Below are positions 34,424-46,499 of a stretch of 64,000 nt of DNA, one piece after another. The notes under the pieces were generated by a model that saw only the letters and a list, made by a program, of their open reading frames with translations, ran no database searches and was not told the origin of the DNA. The DNA is from Sipunculus nudus (Eukaryota > Annelida > Sipuncula > Golfingiida > Sipunculidae), in the NCBI GenBank assembly GCA_026874595.1, contig CM049310.1, forward strand, positions 2,170,001 through 2,234,000, in the 5' to 3' direction. The first letter of the stretch is position 1. Each line of letters starts with the position of its first letter. The position numbers and the translations under genes were made by a program.

Positions 34424-37400
34424 TTATGATTCCTTTATAACACCGTGCCTTGACCAGCCGTGTATTATTTCCTGGTCAGCTGGCTTTGTTGCCTTCCACA
34501 CATCCTCTTCACAGGCAATGTTCATGTATTCCTGGAGCGCTGTCAGCTCTTGGGGTATCGTGAAGTTTTTGTATTCACCAGCAGCCACACGGACGTGGTT
34601 CAGCTTTGGCAGGATGGAGCAGTCCAGGTCGGTCAGCTTGTCACTCAGCAGGAACCGTTTACCTTTACAATCATCACATGATAAGTAGCCATTCAGTCTG
34701 AAAGAACAGATAGGTTTAATGTACAAGCTGTACAAACCAAGCTTGAGTTGACAATGAGCATAAGCACTCAATACCACATATATGAGTAACTATTCATTTT
34801 GTTTCTACTTGAATAGGCAAACGTTTTATTTGCAAATGTTGCTCTGTAAGTGTTACCTTGTAACAATAAGCAAATATGCTTTCACTTTTGTGAATGTCTA
34901 GTGCGCCTGAATATGTCAAGTGCCTGAAGAGTACTCCTACTGGAAACCTGCCCAAGAGGCATTTCAAAACTCCAGTCAACTTTTGGTATGTGCTGACACC
35001 TATTGGCAGAAAATTGTACAAACCCTCAAATCATCTTTGTCCAGCTGCCAGCAAAATAACTCCTGCAAATGATCCTAGAACATGAATTTTGATTGCAAAT
35101 AAGGTTTGAGAAACATGTATCATATTAACATAAATTAAAGCCAGATCATCCATACATACTGATGATAATGGGGTGTATTTTAGACTAAATCTCCCTCAAT
35201 ACGTGAACATAAAGTTCCTCATTTGGAACAGATTATAAAACATGAATTTAAAACAAAACAGCCCTAAGCATCCTAATATCAATAGGTTTAGAAGTTTAAG
35301 CTACAATACCTGCTGAGTTCCTCACACAGGGCCTCTCTCAGGCTGGCAGACTTGGACAGGTCCTGGTTCTTCAGGTAAGCTGCCAGTTTAGGGAAGACTC
35401 CACTTGCTGCATCAGCAGCTGGTCCTGAGTAGTTACACTGCAGGTCCTCACACGGGAACTGTCTGGAGATGTACTCCACTATTTTACCTGAATCATCTAC
35501 TACTTCTCCTGTTTCCTGGTCCACCAGGACTGGTACCTTACCACCTGAAAAAGCAAATGTCCAATGGTATATTTTTTTAGATTTCAGAGGGATCTCACAA
35601 ATTCAGAATCAAATAAATTGGTACAGACAGATATTTCAGCAGTTTTCTGGTCAACATAAAACCTGAGTAATGTTTTAATGCAGTCCAGAAAACTGTTTGC
35701 CCCTACCCAATATGACCACAGTTCTTTGAAAAGACAAGGGACCCATGGGTCACATCGCTCAGCTGAATTTTGGAAAATATTAGTAACTGAAAAATATTTT
35801 TATTTCTTTTAGTTTTTCATGTATATTATCATTAGAAAAGCTATGAGAAAATGGCCCTGCTAAAATGAAACTCTGTAAATTATAGAATAATGGACATGAG
35901 CTAAAATATTTAGTGATGCACCAAAGGAACAAATAGGCCTACGGTAAGTGTTATATAAAAGTAACATTTCATAAACAAATAATGTGTGAAGGTAATTAAA
36001 ATTTCAAAAGTTAAATACATGGCCATATGAGTTAAAAATTAAACCCACAAAGTTTGACCAATATTCCTAATTTTAATACTAAGTTAACAGTGTTATTCAC
36101 ACCTAGGCCCCACCAACTTTAAGGGTTATGAATGAAATTTATATCTTCTTAAATCTTGTCAGTTAGCACTTACATTAGATCCTAATATTTTATCACATTT
36201 GAATATTAGGATTAAATTCCTGATATTTTTTTTTAATCAAAATTGTCCAAGTCTCATCAAAAAGAACTTATTTAACATTAAAATTATAAGATTCATCTTG
36301 TTTATTAGTTCTGTGTATTGAAGGGGTGGGTGGGGGGAGGGGTATCCGTTGTTTCTGCTCGTTGCTGAAAAAATGTTAATTTTAAGATTCATCTAGTTCA
36401 AAGAACAGGTCTGTCAACAGAATGGGGTGGGGGTTGGGGGGGGGGGGTGCCGGAGAAAAAGGCTCCCTGTGGTATGGTATTTACTGCAGACAGCCTGATC
36501 AAATTTTTATTTTTGCTTATATTTTAAAAAATGTTTTAAATTTTTATCTAATTTTGGGTATACAATTAAATTTTGATTGATTAAAGTTATATTACTGGAA
36601 AAAAGTCCTTAGCATAAACTTGTTTTGTGTTAAGCGATCAAATATCTTTCCTGATTTTTTACAAAATGCATTATGTTTGAGCCCATAACTTTTTTTAAAT
36701 TATATAATACAGACCTTATTTCAGGCATGTACATTGGAACTATATAGAGGAATATTTATGGTAAATATGAAGAAAACCAGATGAGTGGTTTTGATATTAG
36801 GCAGTCCTGAAGTGTGAAAATAGATTTCTAATAAAAAAATTGAGGTTTTTCCTTAATATCTCGAAGGAAGGAAGTCCTATTGACCCAATTTTCGGCATGG
36901 TAGAAAATTTTGGGGACATCTAACTGTATGCCGAATTTCAGGGTTCGTAGGTCAAATGGTGTCGAAACGTGCCAGTCTTACGGACTGACATCCGGATGGA
37001 CAGACAGACGGACAATGGACCACGACTATAGCTCAGATGACTTTTAGTCAGCTGAGCTAAAAAACCATGTCAGTCTTTCAGCATTTATCTGTGCCTGGGA
37101 TGAGTCTAATTTGACCAAGTAGAGCTTATTTTATCAAGGAATCTATCAGTTTGGTATTAAATGGCCTTTAAAGTAGGGTACCAGGCTACTTCACTTTATT
37201 TACTGACAAACTTATATTGCCACAACTACACTTCAACACAGGTGAAGGTAGAACTCTATTCTCCTGATTAAACATACAGAGTGTACTTAATTATTATTCG
37301 TCAAATTAATATTAGTATGATGACTGTAAAACTAAAGCGTTTGAAAAATTTAACAGGGTTTATTAAAAGGGCTCTAAAGCAATCAGTTAAATTAAAATTT

Positions 37401-37777
37401 TTAAACATTATGATGTAATAGTTTTAATAAAGGATACAAAGTGCCATTGCTGAATTTTTTTTTTAAATCAATATTAAAATAAAAGTATTATAATATAAAA
37501 TAAATGTAAAGTTCTTGTGAAAATCCATGAAAGAAGACCAAGGTGTTTACTGATGTCACTATACCAATGTGCTGAACAACTGCAAGAAGTGAAAGGCCTC
37601 ACCTGGATTTATCCTGAGGAATTCTGGTGTCTTGTTGGAGATGTCAACAAAGTGGAGAGAGAAGCTGTCTTTAGGGGTCTTCAGTAGCATGATCATGTAA
37701 ACTCTCTGAGAAAAGGGACAGTCACCAAAGCAGCTGCCATCAGCACCCGCTTTCACAAATAAATCAAACCGAGGCAT
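34424..37777 (-). CDS. chloride intracellular channel (CLIC)-like protein
   Basis: Three coding exons on the minus strand: 37603-37777 (from ATG), 35310-35544 and 34424-34697 (stop). Borders obey GT..AG and join in phase, giving about 227 residues, close to the usual 240. The N-terminal thioredoxin-like domain has FVKAGADG, then the DCPFSQR active-site region with Cys20, as in CLIC proteins. Exon 2 has GKVPVLVD and SGKIVEYI (GST-type glutathione-site core). Exon 3 has KRFLLSDKLTDLDC, LPKLNHVRV and the CLIC hallmark YKNFTIP. CLICs are glutathione-transferase-fold proteins that can be soluble oxidoreductases or insert in membranes. Exon 1 is open upstream to an acceptor at 37790-37791, so a further 5' exon exists; whether it is coding is unknown. 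Confidence 0.85.
35735..37065 (+). repeat. full-length dispersed repeat in CLIC intron
   Basis: About 1.3 kb between CLIC exons 1 and 2. It starts gggacccatgggtcacatcg and gctcagctga, ends tagtcagctgagctaaaaa, and so has short inverted ends around GCTCAGCTGA. Its 5' half matches 13905-14720 and its 3' half matches 28290-28870 and 28970-29695. No transposase or RT frame; unclassified. Confidence 0.65.
37066..37602. other. CLIC intron 1 remainder
   Basis: AT-rich intronic sequence of the minus-strand CLIC gene. Nothing else recognised. Confidence 0.5.
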
Positions 37778-37789
37778 ACTGGTAACACC

Positions 37790-39120
37790 CTACAAATAAT
37801 AAACAAGAATGTAATGGGAGTGCATCCTTTTGTGCTTTGAAAATGAATGCAAATTTACCTGTCTAGAATGTAAATACAACTATTACATGGTTTTATCATG
37901 TTTTGAACTGAAATATTGATAAAATGATGCAGTTAGGTCATTCATACAAGAGACAAAATATGAATAAGCAAGGTTATAAACAGTGCCATACAGTGATGGC
38001 CTGATGATGGATTATCACAGATAATCAGTCGGATTAATGCAAACAATCCGATGATTGATCTCACAGTGCTCTCATTGATTGCAATTTTTGCACGTAACTT
38101 AGGCTTTGAGGTGAGGAAGTGTGTGCTATTATATACATTATGCAAGAAAACTAGAGAAAATGCTGCATTTACCAAAAATTAAAACAGGAATTCCCAGCAC
38201 TATAATACAGTACCATATTTACAAGCAAATCATACATACAATCAAAGATAGATGATGGCTGGAGTTGTAAAACAGGGGCTCACCAGGCTATCAGTCTACA
38301 AACCTGCATGGAGGTTTATTTGGTATCACTTCAACATGATAAAGATCTAATGCCCATCAAAGCTTTATGTTAATTTTTCTGCTGTGGACATTAAAGGGTT
38401 GTATATATGTAACACTGTATCTAACTCTTTTCATATGCCATTTAATGCAAGAGATGTCTAATTCCTGTCGTAAATCATCTTAATTTTGTAATAACCACTG
38501 CTAAGGCAAATGTAAGCAGACACAGGATGACAGGACATTGAGATGATGAGGTGAGATAAGGGAATACAGCAGGCAAACTGATTAAATGACAGTACATGAT
38601 CAATTAGAGACCACATCAGGTACCATTAACCTGTCTTTAATGTGCACTGATTTGCTTTGCATACAGAGAAGAAGGACACAAGTTCTAGTAAGTGATATGA
38701 TAAACTATGGCTGTTATGTCTCAACTGTTATACATTTAAGTGATAATTTCTTGTTAACTCAGTCAATTACTGTTATATATTTTGGTGATAATTGGTAACT
38801 GTTATATATTTTAGTGAAAATTGGTGAGGTTACTGAAAAAGTGACTACCTGATGGTCATGAGATGTATTATTTCCTGAACAGTTTAAAAGTTACCTTGCA
38901 GCAGACATTAAAATGATATTCTTTCACATCATTTATGAATATAGAAACATTGGCAAAGTAAAAGTGCCAGAGAAGTGTCATCACTGTCAAGTGTCAACAA
39001 ACTAAGTTACAAACACAGACACATATTTACAGTCCATATATGATATACTCTTATTAAATAATAGGCTGAATTTTGCTTCCTGTGTGTTCCCACTCCATTG
39101 ACCTCTTAGGACAATAAGAC
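37790..39120. other. upstream or intronic sequence of the CLIC gene
   Basis: Follows the acceptor of the first recognised CLIC exon, so part is probably intron. There is a short tandem duplication with gttatatattttggtgataattggt near 38720-38825. No coding exon recognised. Confidence 0.4.
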
Positions 39121-39126
39121 TATTTT

Positions 39127-39223
39127 TATGGAGTAGGAAAGGGCTTATTTGTGTTTTGACACATATTTAAAGGAATATTTCAATATTTCATCATTTAACA
39201 AATAAGCCCTTTCCTACTCCATA
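39127..39223. repeat. perfect 26-bp inverted repeat
   Basis: The arm at 39127-39152 (tatggagtaggaaagggctt...) is the exact reverse complement of 39198-39223, separated by 45 bases. It could form a cruciform, or be the ends of a short fold-back element. Confidence 0.85.
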
Positions 39224-39314
39224 ACACTATTATCTTAGCCATGTATCAGTTGCCAAAAAAGGATACTAGCCCTTTACATTTCTTTTTTTTTGTGACAGCA
39301 AGCCAGACCAGCAA

Positions 39315-39440
39315 CCTGGGTGCATAGACCACAGGCTCAGACAGACAGGCCCAACACCTCGCCAACACGGAGCCTTGTGAATGGCCCTAGCCAGAGTGTC
39401 TGACCAGTCTGTCTGAGCCTGAGGCCTATTGCACGCAGGT
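39315..39440. repeat. imperfect inverted repeat, arms about 38 bp
   Basis: The left arm contains acctgggtgca and caggctcagacagac; the right arm contains gtctgtctgagcctg and tgcacgcaggt. The arms flank about 50 bases. A small fold-back element is likely; no target duplication was found. Confidence 0.6.
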
Positions 39441-40280
39441 TAGGGGGCCTGTAGCTTCCTTGCTCTCTCCTTACTCTTTATTTTCCTCCACTGTGAGAGA
39501 GCCCTATAGTAAAAGGTGTTTGAAAACTGGAGATATTCCAGTAAATATTCCAGGACAATAAAACTAATATCCCTGCTAAAAAAAGTCAGATTTATGAAAA
39601 CAAACGTATCTTATCATGTGGAGGCATAACATTATGACAATCGAATCAGATAGGTCTCCATCTCAAGTGGTAAAAACAAACATGTCTGGTGGGGATATCC
39701 AAGGATTTCTCAGATAGTAATGTCATAGCCTCCATCAATCTCCAGCCCAGAGTAAGTATCTGTTGTGTTTATCCTTGACATTCATGAAAATTCTTCTGTA
39801 TGTTGAATGATGCCTTATATGTGCCACCTTGTGGATGTCCCAACTTTAGGAACAACTCCCAGGCCCAGGGAAGCTAAATTTTTAAAGTGAGTACTGTTTA
39901 GGCACTAAAGCAGGATTTTCAGCAAAATTTATTGTTCATTCAAGTAAATTAACAATTTCTGCCCCTGAATGCATACACACGTATTCTCAATCAAGACTGA
40001 AGTGCAACGTCAGGTCCCATGACAAACACACACAATATTTGATTTTATACTTTTTTTTGTCCAGTACATAATTTACATTCTCCAGTTTACTTAAAGCTTT
40101 TTATGCAGCGTGTATCCGTTGAGCTGGATCATGTCATCAGAGATCGATGAAGCGGGATCAAAGTGGAAGTGGTATGACTTGACCTGAGTTCTCTTATAAA
40201 TAAGATTAAGAGTATACATGTACATCATTATATGTGTAACCGGACACACAAAAGCATTCCAAGTGGCCTTGCTAGTGAAA
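39441..40280. other. intergenic, nothing recognised
   Basis: No supported gene or repeat. Confidence 0.4.
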
Positions 40281-40283
40281 CTT

Positions 40284-40356
40284 GCTTTATTAGCGAAGCA
40301 GTAGAATGTCTGACTTGTGTGTCACAGGTTACAGGTTCAAACCCGCAATCGGGCCC
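40284..40356 (+). repeat. tRNA-like sequence, probable SINE head
   Basis: An exact match to the pol III A box (tagcgaagcag, 40291-40301, TRGYNNARNNG) and B box (ggttcaaaccc, 40334-40344, GGTTCRANNCC) at tRNA-like spacing. The T stem and acceptor stem do not pair well, so a degenerate tRNA-derived SINE or tRNA pseudogene fits better than a working tRNA gene. Confidence 0.5.
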
Positions 40357-40359
40357 AAT

Positions 40360-41580
40360 AATGCCATTAATGGCATTATCTTTATTTACCCTATTAGTAT
40401 TACACATGATACAGACATTAGCCTACTTAGTAAGCCTCTCAGTGAGGCTTACGAGCACTCTATTGAAAATATTGGTGTGTGAGCGAGGACACCGGAATTT
40501 AGATAAATCAGATAATAAGCTTAAAATAAACAAACGTGGGTCTTAACTGGGTGTGTTAACCATTTCTAAAAAGTGAAAACGAGAAAATTTGCAGGTGGCT
40601 ACTAGCCCGGCTTGGAACCATTGTTTTGCTTGCCCTTTCTGTTTTATTCACTAGATGGCACTATTTTAGGGACCAGGCAGTAAATCTTATGCTTGGAATT
40701 AAGTTGGATTTCCATGATGAATGAGCCTGAAACCTAACAGCCAATCAGAAAAAGGACTTTGAAAACTGGCTTCTTCCTGTGTCCTTGAACCTAAAGCAAC
40801 ATATCATGTTTGGTTAGAAACCTGCTAGCATCGCTTCTTAACTTTGCACCTGGATTATATATGTTTAATTTTCTTATTTCAGTAAGAAAACAAGTAAGGA
40901 GTCGAAGTTAAGGGTATGTTAGCTAGATTATGTTTGGTAATTTGGCCAAAGGAGGAACATTTAGTGATATCAGACAGGGCACCACAAGAATGCATGCAGT
41001 GCTCTCCGTCTCTGTATTATAGAGACGGACACTGTCTATGAGTATTATAAGACAACATATGAAGACAGAAGTGAATTTTCTTCTAAAACTTTGAGGCGTT
41101 TCCATTACAAAGTTATTTTCTGTGTTTTTATGCTATCTAGTTTCTATAACTTACACTGCTGATCAGATCAGACCTGAGAAGACACTGTAGATTCAGACGC
41201 GAAACACTGTTTAAGCTCTGATTCCAGGGAAGTGTCTCGTTCCAGACGACACTCAACACCCGGCGAATCATCGAGCTTTAAGTGACGAAATAGACCACCT
41301 TCTCAGCAAACATACTCACCAGATATAAATGAGGTCCGATTTTCAAGCCGAAGACCTGGCTTTTAGATTATTACCATATGTAGTAAAACATTCAAGATTG
41401 ATAAAAAGCAGAAATATCTTTGCGCTTTAAAAGGGTTGATTATTCAAACAAACACTTGCTTAATTATACAACTTCCCTATAATTGAATTAGTGACCCTAT
41501 GTCAGCTTTTATATTTATAACAAATAAAATTTATAACTTATAGTGGGTGTACCGGCAAAATAGAAATTTGTATGTAATAG
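40360..41580. other. intergenic, no gene recognised
   Basis: No supported coding exon. On the minus strand a consensus-like splice donor (CTG|GTGAGT at about 41329) could end a non-coding first exon of the CLIC gene; this is only a possibility. Confidence 0.35.
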
Positions 41581-41582
41581 GC

Positions 41583-41583
<1 letters not shown>

Positions 41584-41652
<69 letters not shown>

Positions 41653-41656
41653 GTAT
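41584..41656. repeat. (TA)n / (GTAT)n microsatellite
   Basis: A long alternating TA tract followed by three GTAT units. Confidence 0.9.
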
Positions 41657-41862
41657 AATTAAAAAAGAATGTTATTGGGCTTACCTTTGAGATGCATCTT
41701 TATCTAATCAGTATATATAGTGACAATGGTCTTAAAGCATCCTATGTTACATTTATAGTTTTAATTTTCTTTTAATCAAAGTTCTAGAAATTTTTGCCTA
41801 TTTTGACAACAAAGTAACATCACTGAAAATGTTTAAAATGAAATCAGTGGTATGGTTTATTA

Positions 41863-42200
41863 GGCCAAAAAAATTAAAGGTATGGTTCTCAGGCACCGCC
41901 CGCATCAATTTTAAACCCTCGCATCAAAACTTTTTATTTTGATTTTCAATAAAAACTTTCCAATTTTGAGTAGATGCTGCTTCGAAATTTCTTTCAAGAA
42001 GATAAAACCATACAATTTCCTTTGTTTTGTAGTGCTTTTACTTATTTAGCAAAATAAAACTGTTATTTTCATGCTTTTTTCCTTATCATTTGACATTTTT
42101 ATCGAAACATACCAAAAAAATTAAAATAAAAAAAGCGCCCGCCCGCATTGAATTCTGAAAAAAAAGTGCATGAGAACCATACCTTTTTTTTATTTAGGCC
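41863..42200 (+). mobile_element. Harbinger-like MITE, copy 1
   Basis: 338 bp flanked by TTA at 41860-41862 and 42201-42203. The termini are inverted: GGCC, an A-rich stretch, then aaaggtatggttctcaggcac at the left and its reverse complement, with small differences, at the right. TTA/TAA target duplications and a GG-starting terminus are typical of PIF/Harbinger elements. No coding capacity. It is inverted relative to the copy at 43414. Confidence 0.78.
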
Positions 42201-42203
42201 TTA

Positions 42204-43410
42204 CTGAATCAACCTACCAGAGTACAGGTCTCAGTTCAGTTTAACTGTCGAGTTCTGGACTTTATATCTTGTATTTAAGCCAAGAGCTGATAGCACCAGT
42301 CAGGGCATATATATATGGACACAAAACTAGACCTCACTAATGACGTGCCAACAGTCTACTGATAAGGACTCTCAGTCCATTATGAAGTAAAGTCAAAATC
42401 TTCTTCACCATTCATGTGCTACTTCAAGTTATTTCGTATTCTCATGATCCACATATAAATGTTCAAAATGATTAAACAAATAGACCAGTGCAGAAAAATA
42501 TAAATCTATATGTCTTTGAAATTTTTTGGCACATATAAATTTAATATTATTGGCAGGGGTTACTCTGAAAATCATTAGTGTTTTAAAATTTTATGTTAAA
42601 TGCATTAAAATGAAATGCATTTCAATATAAAAACTGAAAAACTTAATTGTTTAAAGAACTTGGTTCTAGAAATGTGTATGTCCCAGCTGTCCCTATTGCG
42701 CCTATAGAAGTACTTAGGAAGGGAGTTGTAAAGAAAATCAATTATTAAATTACCTTTATCAATGGAAAGAATGAACATCCAAGTTTTGGTCACTTAAACT
42801 GCCAAAATACTCAGACTTTACCAGTTTTTATCATAAGGGGGAGTGGAAATAAGCATTCCTTAATTATTTTAATGAGCACAGCATGCGAGAGTGATGTAAT
42901 TAATTAAGGTATCAAAATAAAATATCATCCATTTTCACACAAGTCTAAATCATGATTTAAATCACATTTTGCAGTCAGTTGTTATTAATATAATATTTCA
43001 CTTTCTCATACATGTTAATTTCACTTTGAAATAATGAATGAACTTATGAACTTTATCTATCCATCATTTGCGCCTCAATTATTAGAATTTGATCGCTTGA
43101 TCATCATTATATATGTATAATGGTAAATTTTTCGTTTTGTTTTTAATATAATTTTTTTTTTGCGGAAAAATCGTACAATACACATTTCACACATAATCGT
43201 ACACAATCACATCAAATACGATATATATACGTTATATACAATTTATACAAAGTACATTGCCTGGATATTATTCAAGCTTTATTTCAAATTTTCAGTCCTT
43301 GTAATTTGCACATGCAGTATAAACATATATTCTAGTGGTCTTGACAGAATACATTTCCACCTTACTATTTCTTTTAATACTATAGCTACAGTTTTACTGT
43401 ATGTTATAAA
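42204..43410. other. AT-rich spacer between inverted MITE copies
   Basis: No gene recognised. Confidence 0.45.
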
Positions 43411-43413
43411 TTA

Positions 43414-43749
43414 GGCCAAAATAAAAAAAAAAGGTATGGTTCTCAGGCACTTTTTTTAGAAATCAGTGCGGGAGGCGGTTTTTTTATTTTTAATTTTTTG
43501 GTATGTTTCGATAAAAATGTCAAATAATAAGGGAAAAGCATGATAATAACAGATTTATTTTGCTAAACAAATAAAAGCACTACATAAAAAAGGAAATTGT
43601 ATGATTTTATCTCCTTGAAAGAAATGTCCCAGCGGCTGCAGCTAATATTGGTAAGTTTCTAATGAAAATCAAAATAAAAATTTTTGATGCGGGGGTTTAA
43701 AATTGATGCGGGCGGTGCCTGAGAACCATACCTTTTACTTTTTTTGGCC
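43414..43749 (-). mobile_element. Harbinger-like MITE, copy 2 (inverted)
   Basis: 336 bp flanked by TTA at 43411-43413 and 43750-43752. The same inverted ends as copy 1. The interior aligns with copy 1 only when reverse-complemented (gatgcgggcggtgcc here, ggcaccgcccgcatc there). Confidence 0.78.
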
Positions 43750-43878
43750 TTATTCCTTTATTTTTCCCCCATTTTTCTAAATGTGTATAGTAGTCTTATA
43801 TTTCTGTTTTGCTATTAAATGTTCAATTTTCTCAATATATTTCACTCTCCTTAAAAAATCTGGCATTTAATTACTTGT

Positions 43879-44600
43879 TATTCTCTTTACACAGCGCTTT
43901 ACCAATAGGCCTACTACCTATATCGTAAACGCGGTTTGTTTTGACCTCGTATCCTGAAACCGCTACACCAGAGGGGAGCACTGTATTTTTGTCCAATCAG
44001 ATGAGACCCTGTGCTGGAAGACAAAACGTTTCAATTTACCAGCCAAGCGAGGAATACATGGAGCCAATGTTGTTCATTTCGTTTTGAGTGACAGCTCATC
44101 GCCCCGGCAACCGTCTGAACAGGCCACAGGCTCAGAGAGAATGGCCCTATACATGGTTTGCTTAGGGCCTATTGGGCACATAGGATGCCCCGCCGGTGAG
44201 CTGTAATTCAAACAAAATATAACAACAAAGGCTCCGTGCACACCTCGCTGGCTGTTTCCAGTTTTGCAGACAACAGATGCATGGCTACGCTAACATAGTC
44301 GTAATGTCATAATCAAATCGGCCGATGATACGAGAATGCGAAGTGAGCAATAAAAGTTCGACCACAATCTGTCATCAAGCGGAGCTGGAAGCGCAGCTAT
44401 GGGCGGAGCCAGGATGCCTGTCGAGTGTTTGTTATTAGGCATCTGGTTGGCTGCTTGTCACATCATACGCACGTTTTTTTTTTTCAGCGGACAACGAACC
44501 GCCACTAGGTGTCTATGTGTATCATAAACGGTCAAAGCAGGCAGCGGGAAAATCAGTTGCTTCTTTAGAAGCGCAAGATTTCCGCTGCCTCGGGAGCGTA
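43879..44600 (+). mobile_element. TACGCTC-family DNA transposon, copy 4 (full length)
   Basis: 722 bp, beginning tattctctttacacagcgct and ending ctcgggagcgta, flanked by attacttgt (43870-43878) and aatacttgt (44601-44609), 8 of 9 identical. Closely matches the copy at 970-1674 over its whole length. Confidence 0.78.
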
Positions 44601-44609
44601 AATACTTGT

Positions 44610-46205
44610 GTTCTGATTATATTCCTTTCTACTATGATATATACACATTTAAAATGTAAGGAGCACCTGATTTATTAAAAGGTTATTCTTAATTGGAAAC
44701 ATTCTATATACAATACTGTGTTAATTAATGGTGGCATTATCACCCCATTTGATTACATCCAATCCACAATTCTAAAATACAGATTTTTTGTTACAAAACA
44801 TTCATAAAAAATGTGTTCCTTGGTCTCTAATTTCATGACGCAATAAGAACATCGGTAACTATCAACTAACTTCCATTTGTATATTGTAAACTATTGGTTG
44901 GTAAATAGTTATATATGCAGTATTTTTAATAAGAATTCCCTTGAATACATATATTCAATGAGATTTTTTAAAGTAACACTCCTAGTTGATATTATCATCC
45001 TGTATTTTATCTCTTAATTGAACCAATAATGAGGGTGCAGTTGATTTTTTACCACCAATATATCATTAACATATTTAGAAGACAAAGATTGTAAATTTAT
45101 ACAATAATGAAATACCCTCAGTTGTAATTATGATATGCTCCTCTGATATACCTTCATTAGATTTGATATCATTGTCTCGCATTTTTTTTCCAGTTATATG
45201 GTATTGCAGCTAATATGGATATGAGATAGACTCCTGTTCTAATATTTGGATATTTTTTAATCAATTTGAAATGGGAAATGTTATAAAATGCAACAGTATC
45301 TAGTTCTGTTCTAACTCTATTACCTTATTACGAAATTGTGTTTTCATTTTGTCAAATATACTTTTAGATTATAGATTCCTATTTCTGTTCCATCTCGTCA
45401 AAACTATTGAAGAGTTTCATTAAATGTGTATTGGTATTTTAATTAACTTAATCTTTAATTGATTTTGTTAATGATTTATATACAGAAAACATACCATTTT
45501 GGTTTAAACAATATTTTTTTTATTGCAAAGCAAAGTAATAATTTTGGGAAAACAGGGCACAGCCCTTTAATTATCTAATCCTCTCCTCTACCATTCCTTT
45601 TTACCGATCTAGCATTATGACAAAAAATGGGGAAAATAAATATTTTCACTCAAGGATGTTCATATACTTTTCATGGGAATATTTAAAAAATAGAATTTAA
45701 TTTGTTGGCGTTGATGTGGGTTTGTTACGTTATGTTCAAATGCAACTTAGATCAGCGCAAAGTTTTAAATAAACAAAATGCAAATGCAGTAGCGATTAGA
45801 TTTTATCAAATGTAAATGCGACAAAAAATGATCAAATGCAAATGAAAAAACGCACTTACAAAATTTAAGTATTTACATGCACTTGAACTGTATTTTCTTA
45901 TCTGATATAAACGTAGGCTAAATATGTATACATGTTTTAATGAGTAACTTAACTTATGGAACCGCTGAAACTTTGAATTATCACTGATAAGTTATACCGT
46001 ATAAATTGCATGAATCTAAATGGCGTTAGGCCTAATTAGTGGCACTTAGTGATCATTGTTCTTAGACATATAGCGTGCTTTGGCTTGGCTGCTCTCCGGG
46101 TGAACCCAAGCCTTTAATTTACTTTAATTTCTCAAGTTATTCAAGGGAGCTGATATGGGCAAGTGGAAGTTCCAATTCAGAGTAACTTCCTTTCTATATA
46201 GCCGC
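44610..46205. other. intergenic, no gene seen
   Basis: AT-rich, with no supported coding exon or repeat that I recognise. Confidence 0.45.
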
Positions 46206-46210
46206 CGACA

Positions 46211-46231
46211 GCGACGCAACAGTTGCGTCGC
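46211..46231. repeat. 10-bp perfect hairpin
   Basis: gcgacgcaac, one base, then gttgcgtcgc: a perfect GC-rich inverted repeat in otherwise AT-rich sequence. Confidence 0.8.
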
Positions 46232-46499
46232 CGGCCCACCAAAGGGTTTATTGGGATTATAGCACGAAACGAACAGTTACTCTAGAGAGGAAATTGAATA
46301 ATAAAATATTTCCCATGGTTGTAACATACCAACGTTCAGATTACTGGTACGTTGTATGTTGAAATGCCTGTATATCACTAAGTGTCAGCAGCCTAGATGT
46401 GTGACATACCAGACCTAGTAGCTAATTATTTATTTGAATTTTTATTGTACAAAATTTATATATAAAAAACATTCATAGCATATATGACACTGAAGGTAA

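Noticed and set aside
41320-41380. Possible first exon of the CLIC gene on the minus strand
   Set aside because: Only a strong donor is visible; a stop lies shortly upstream in the frame and nothing ties it to the CLIC exon.
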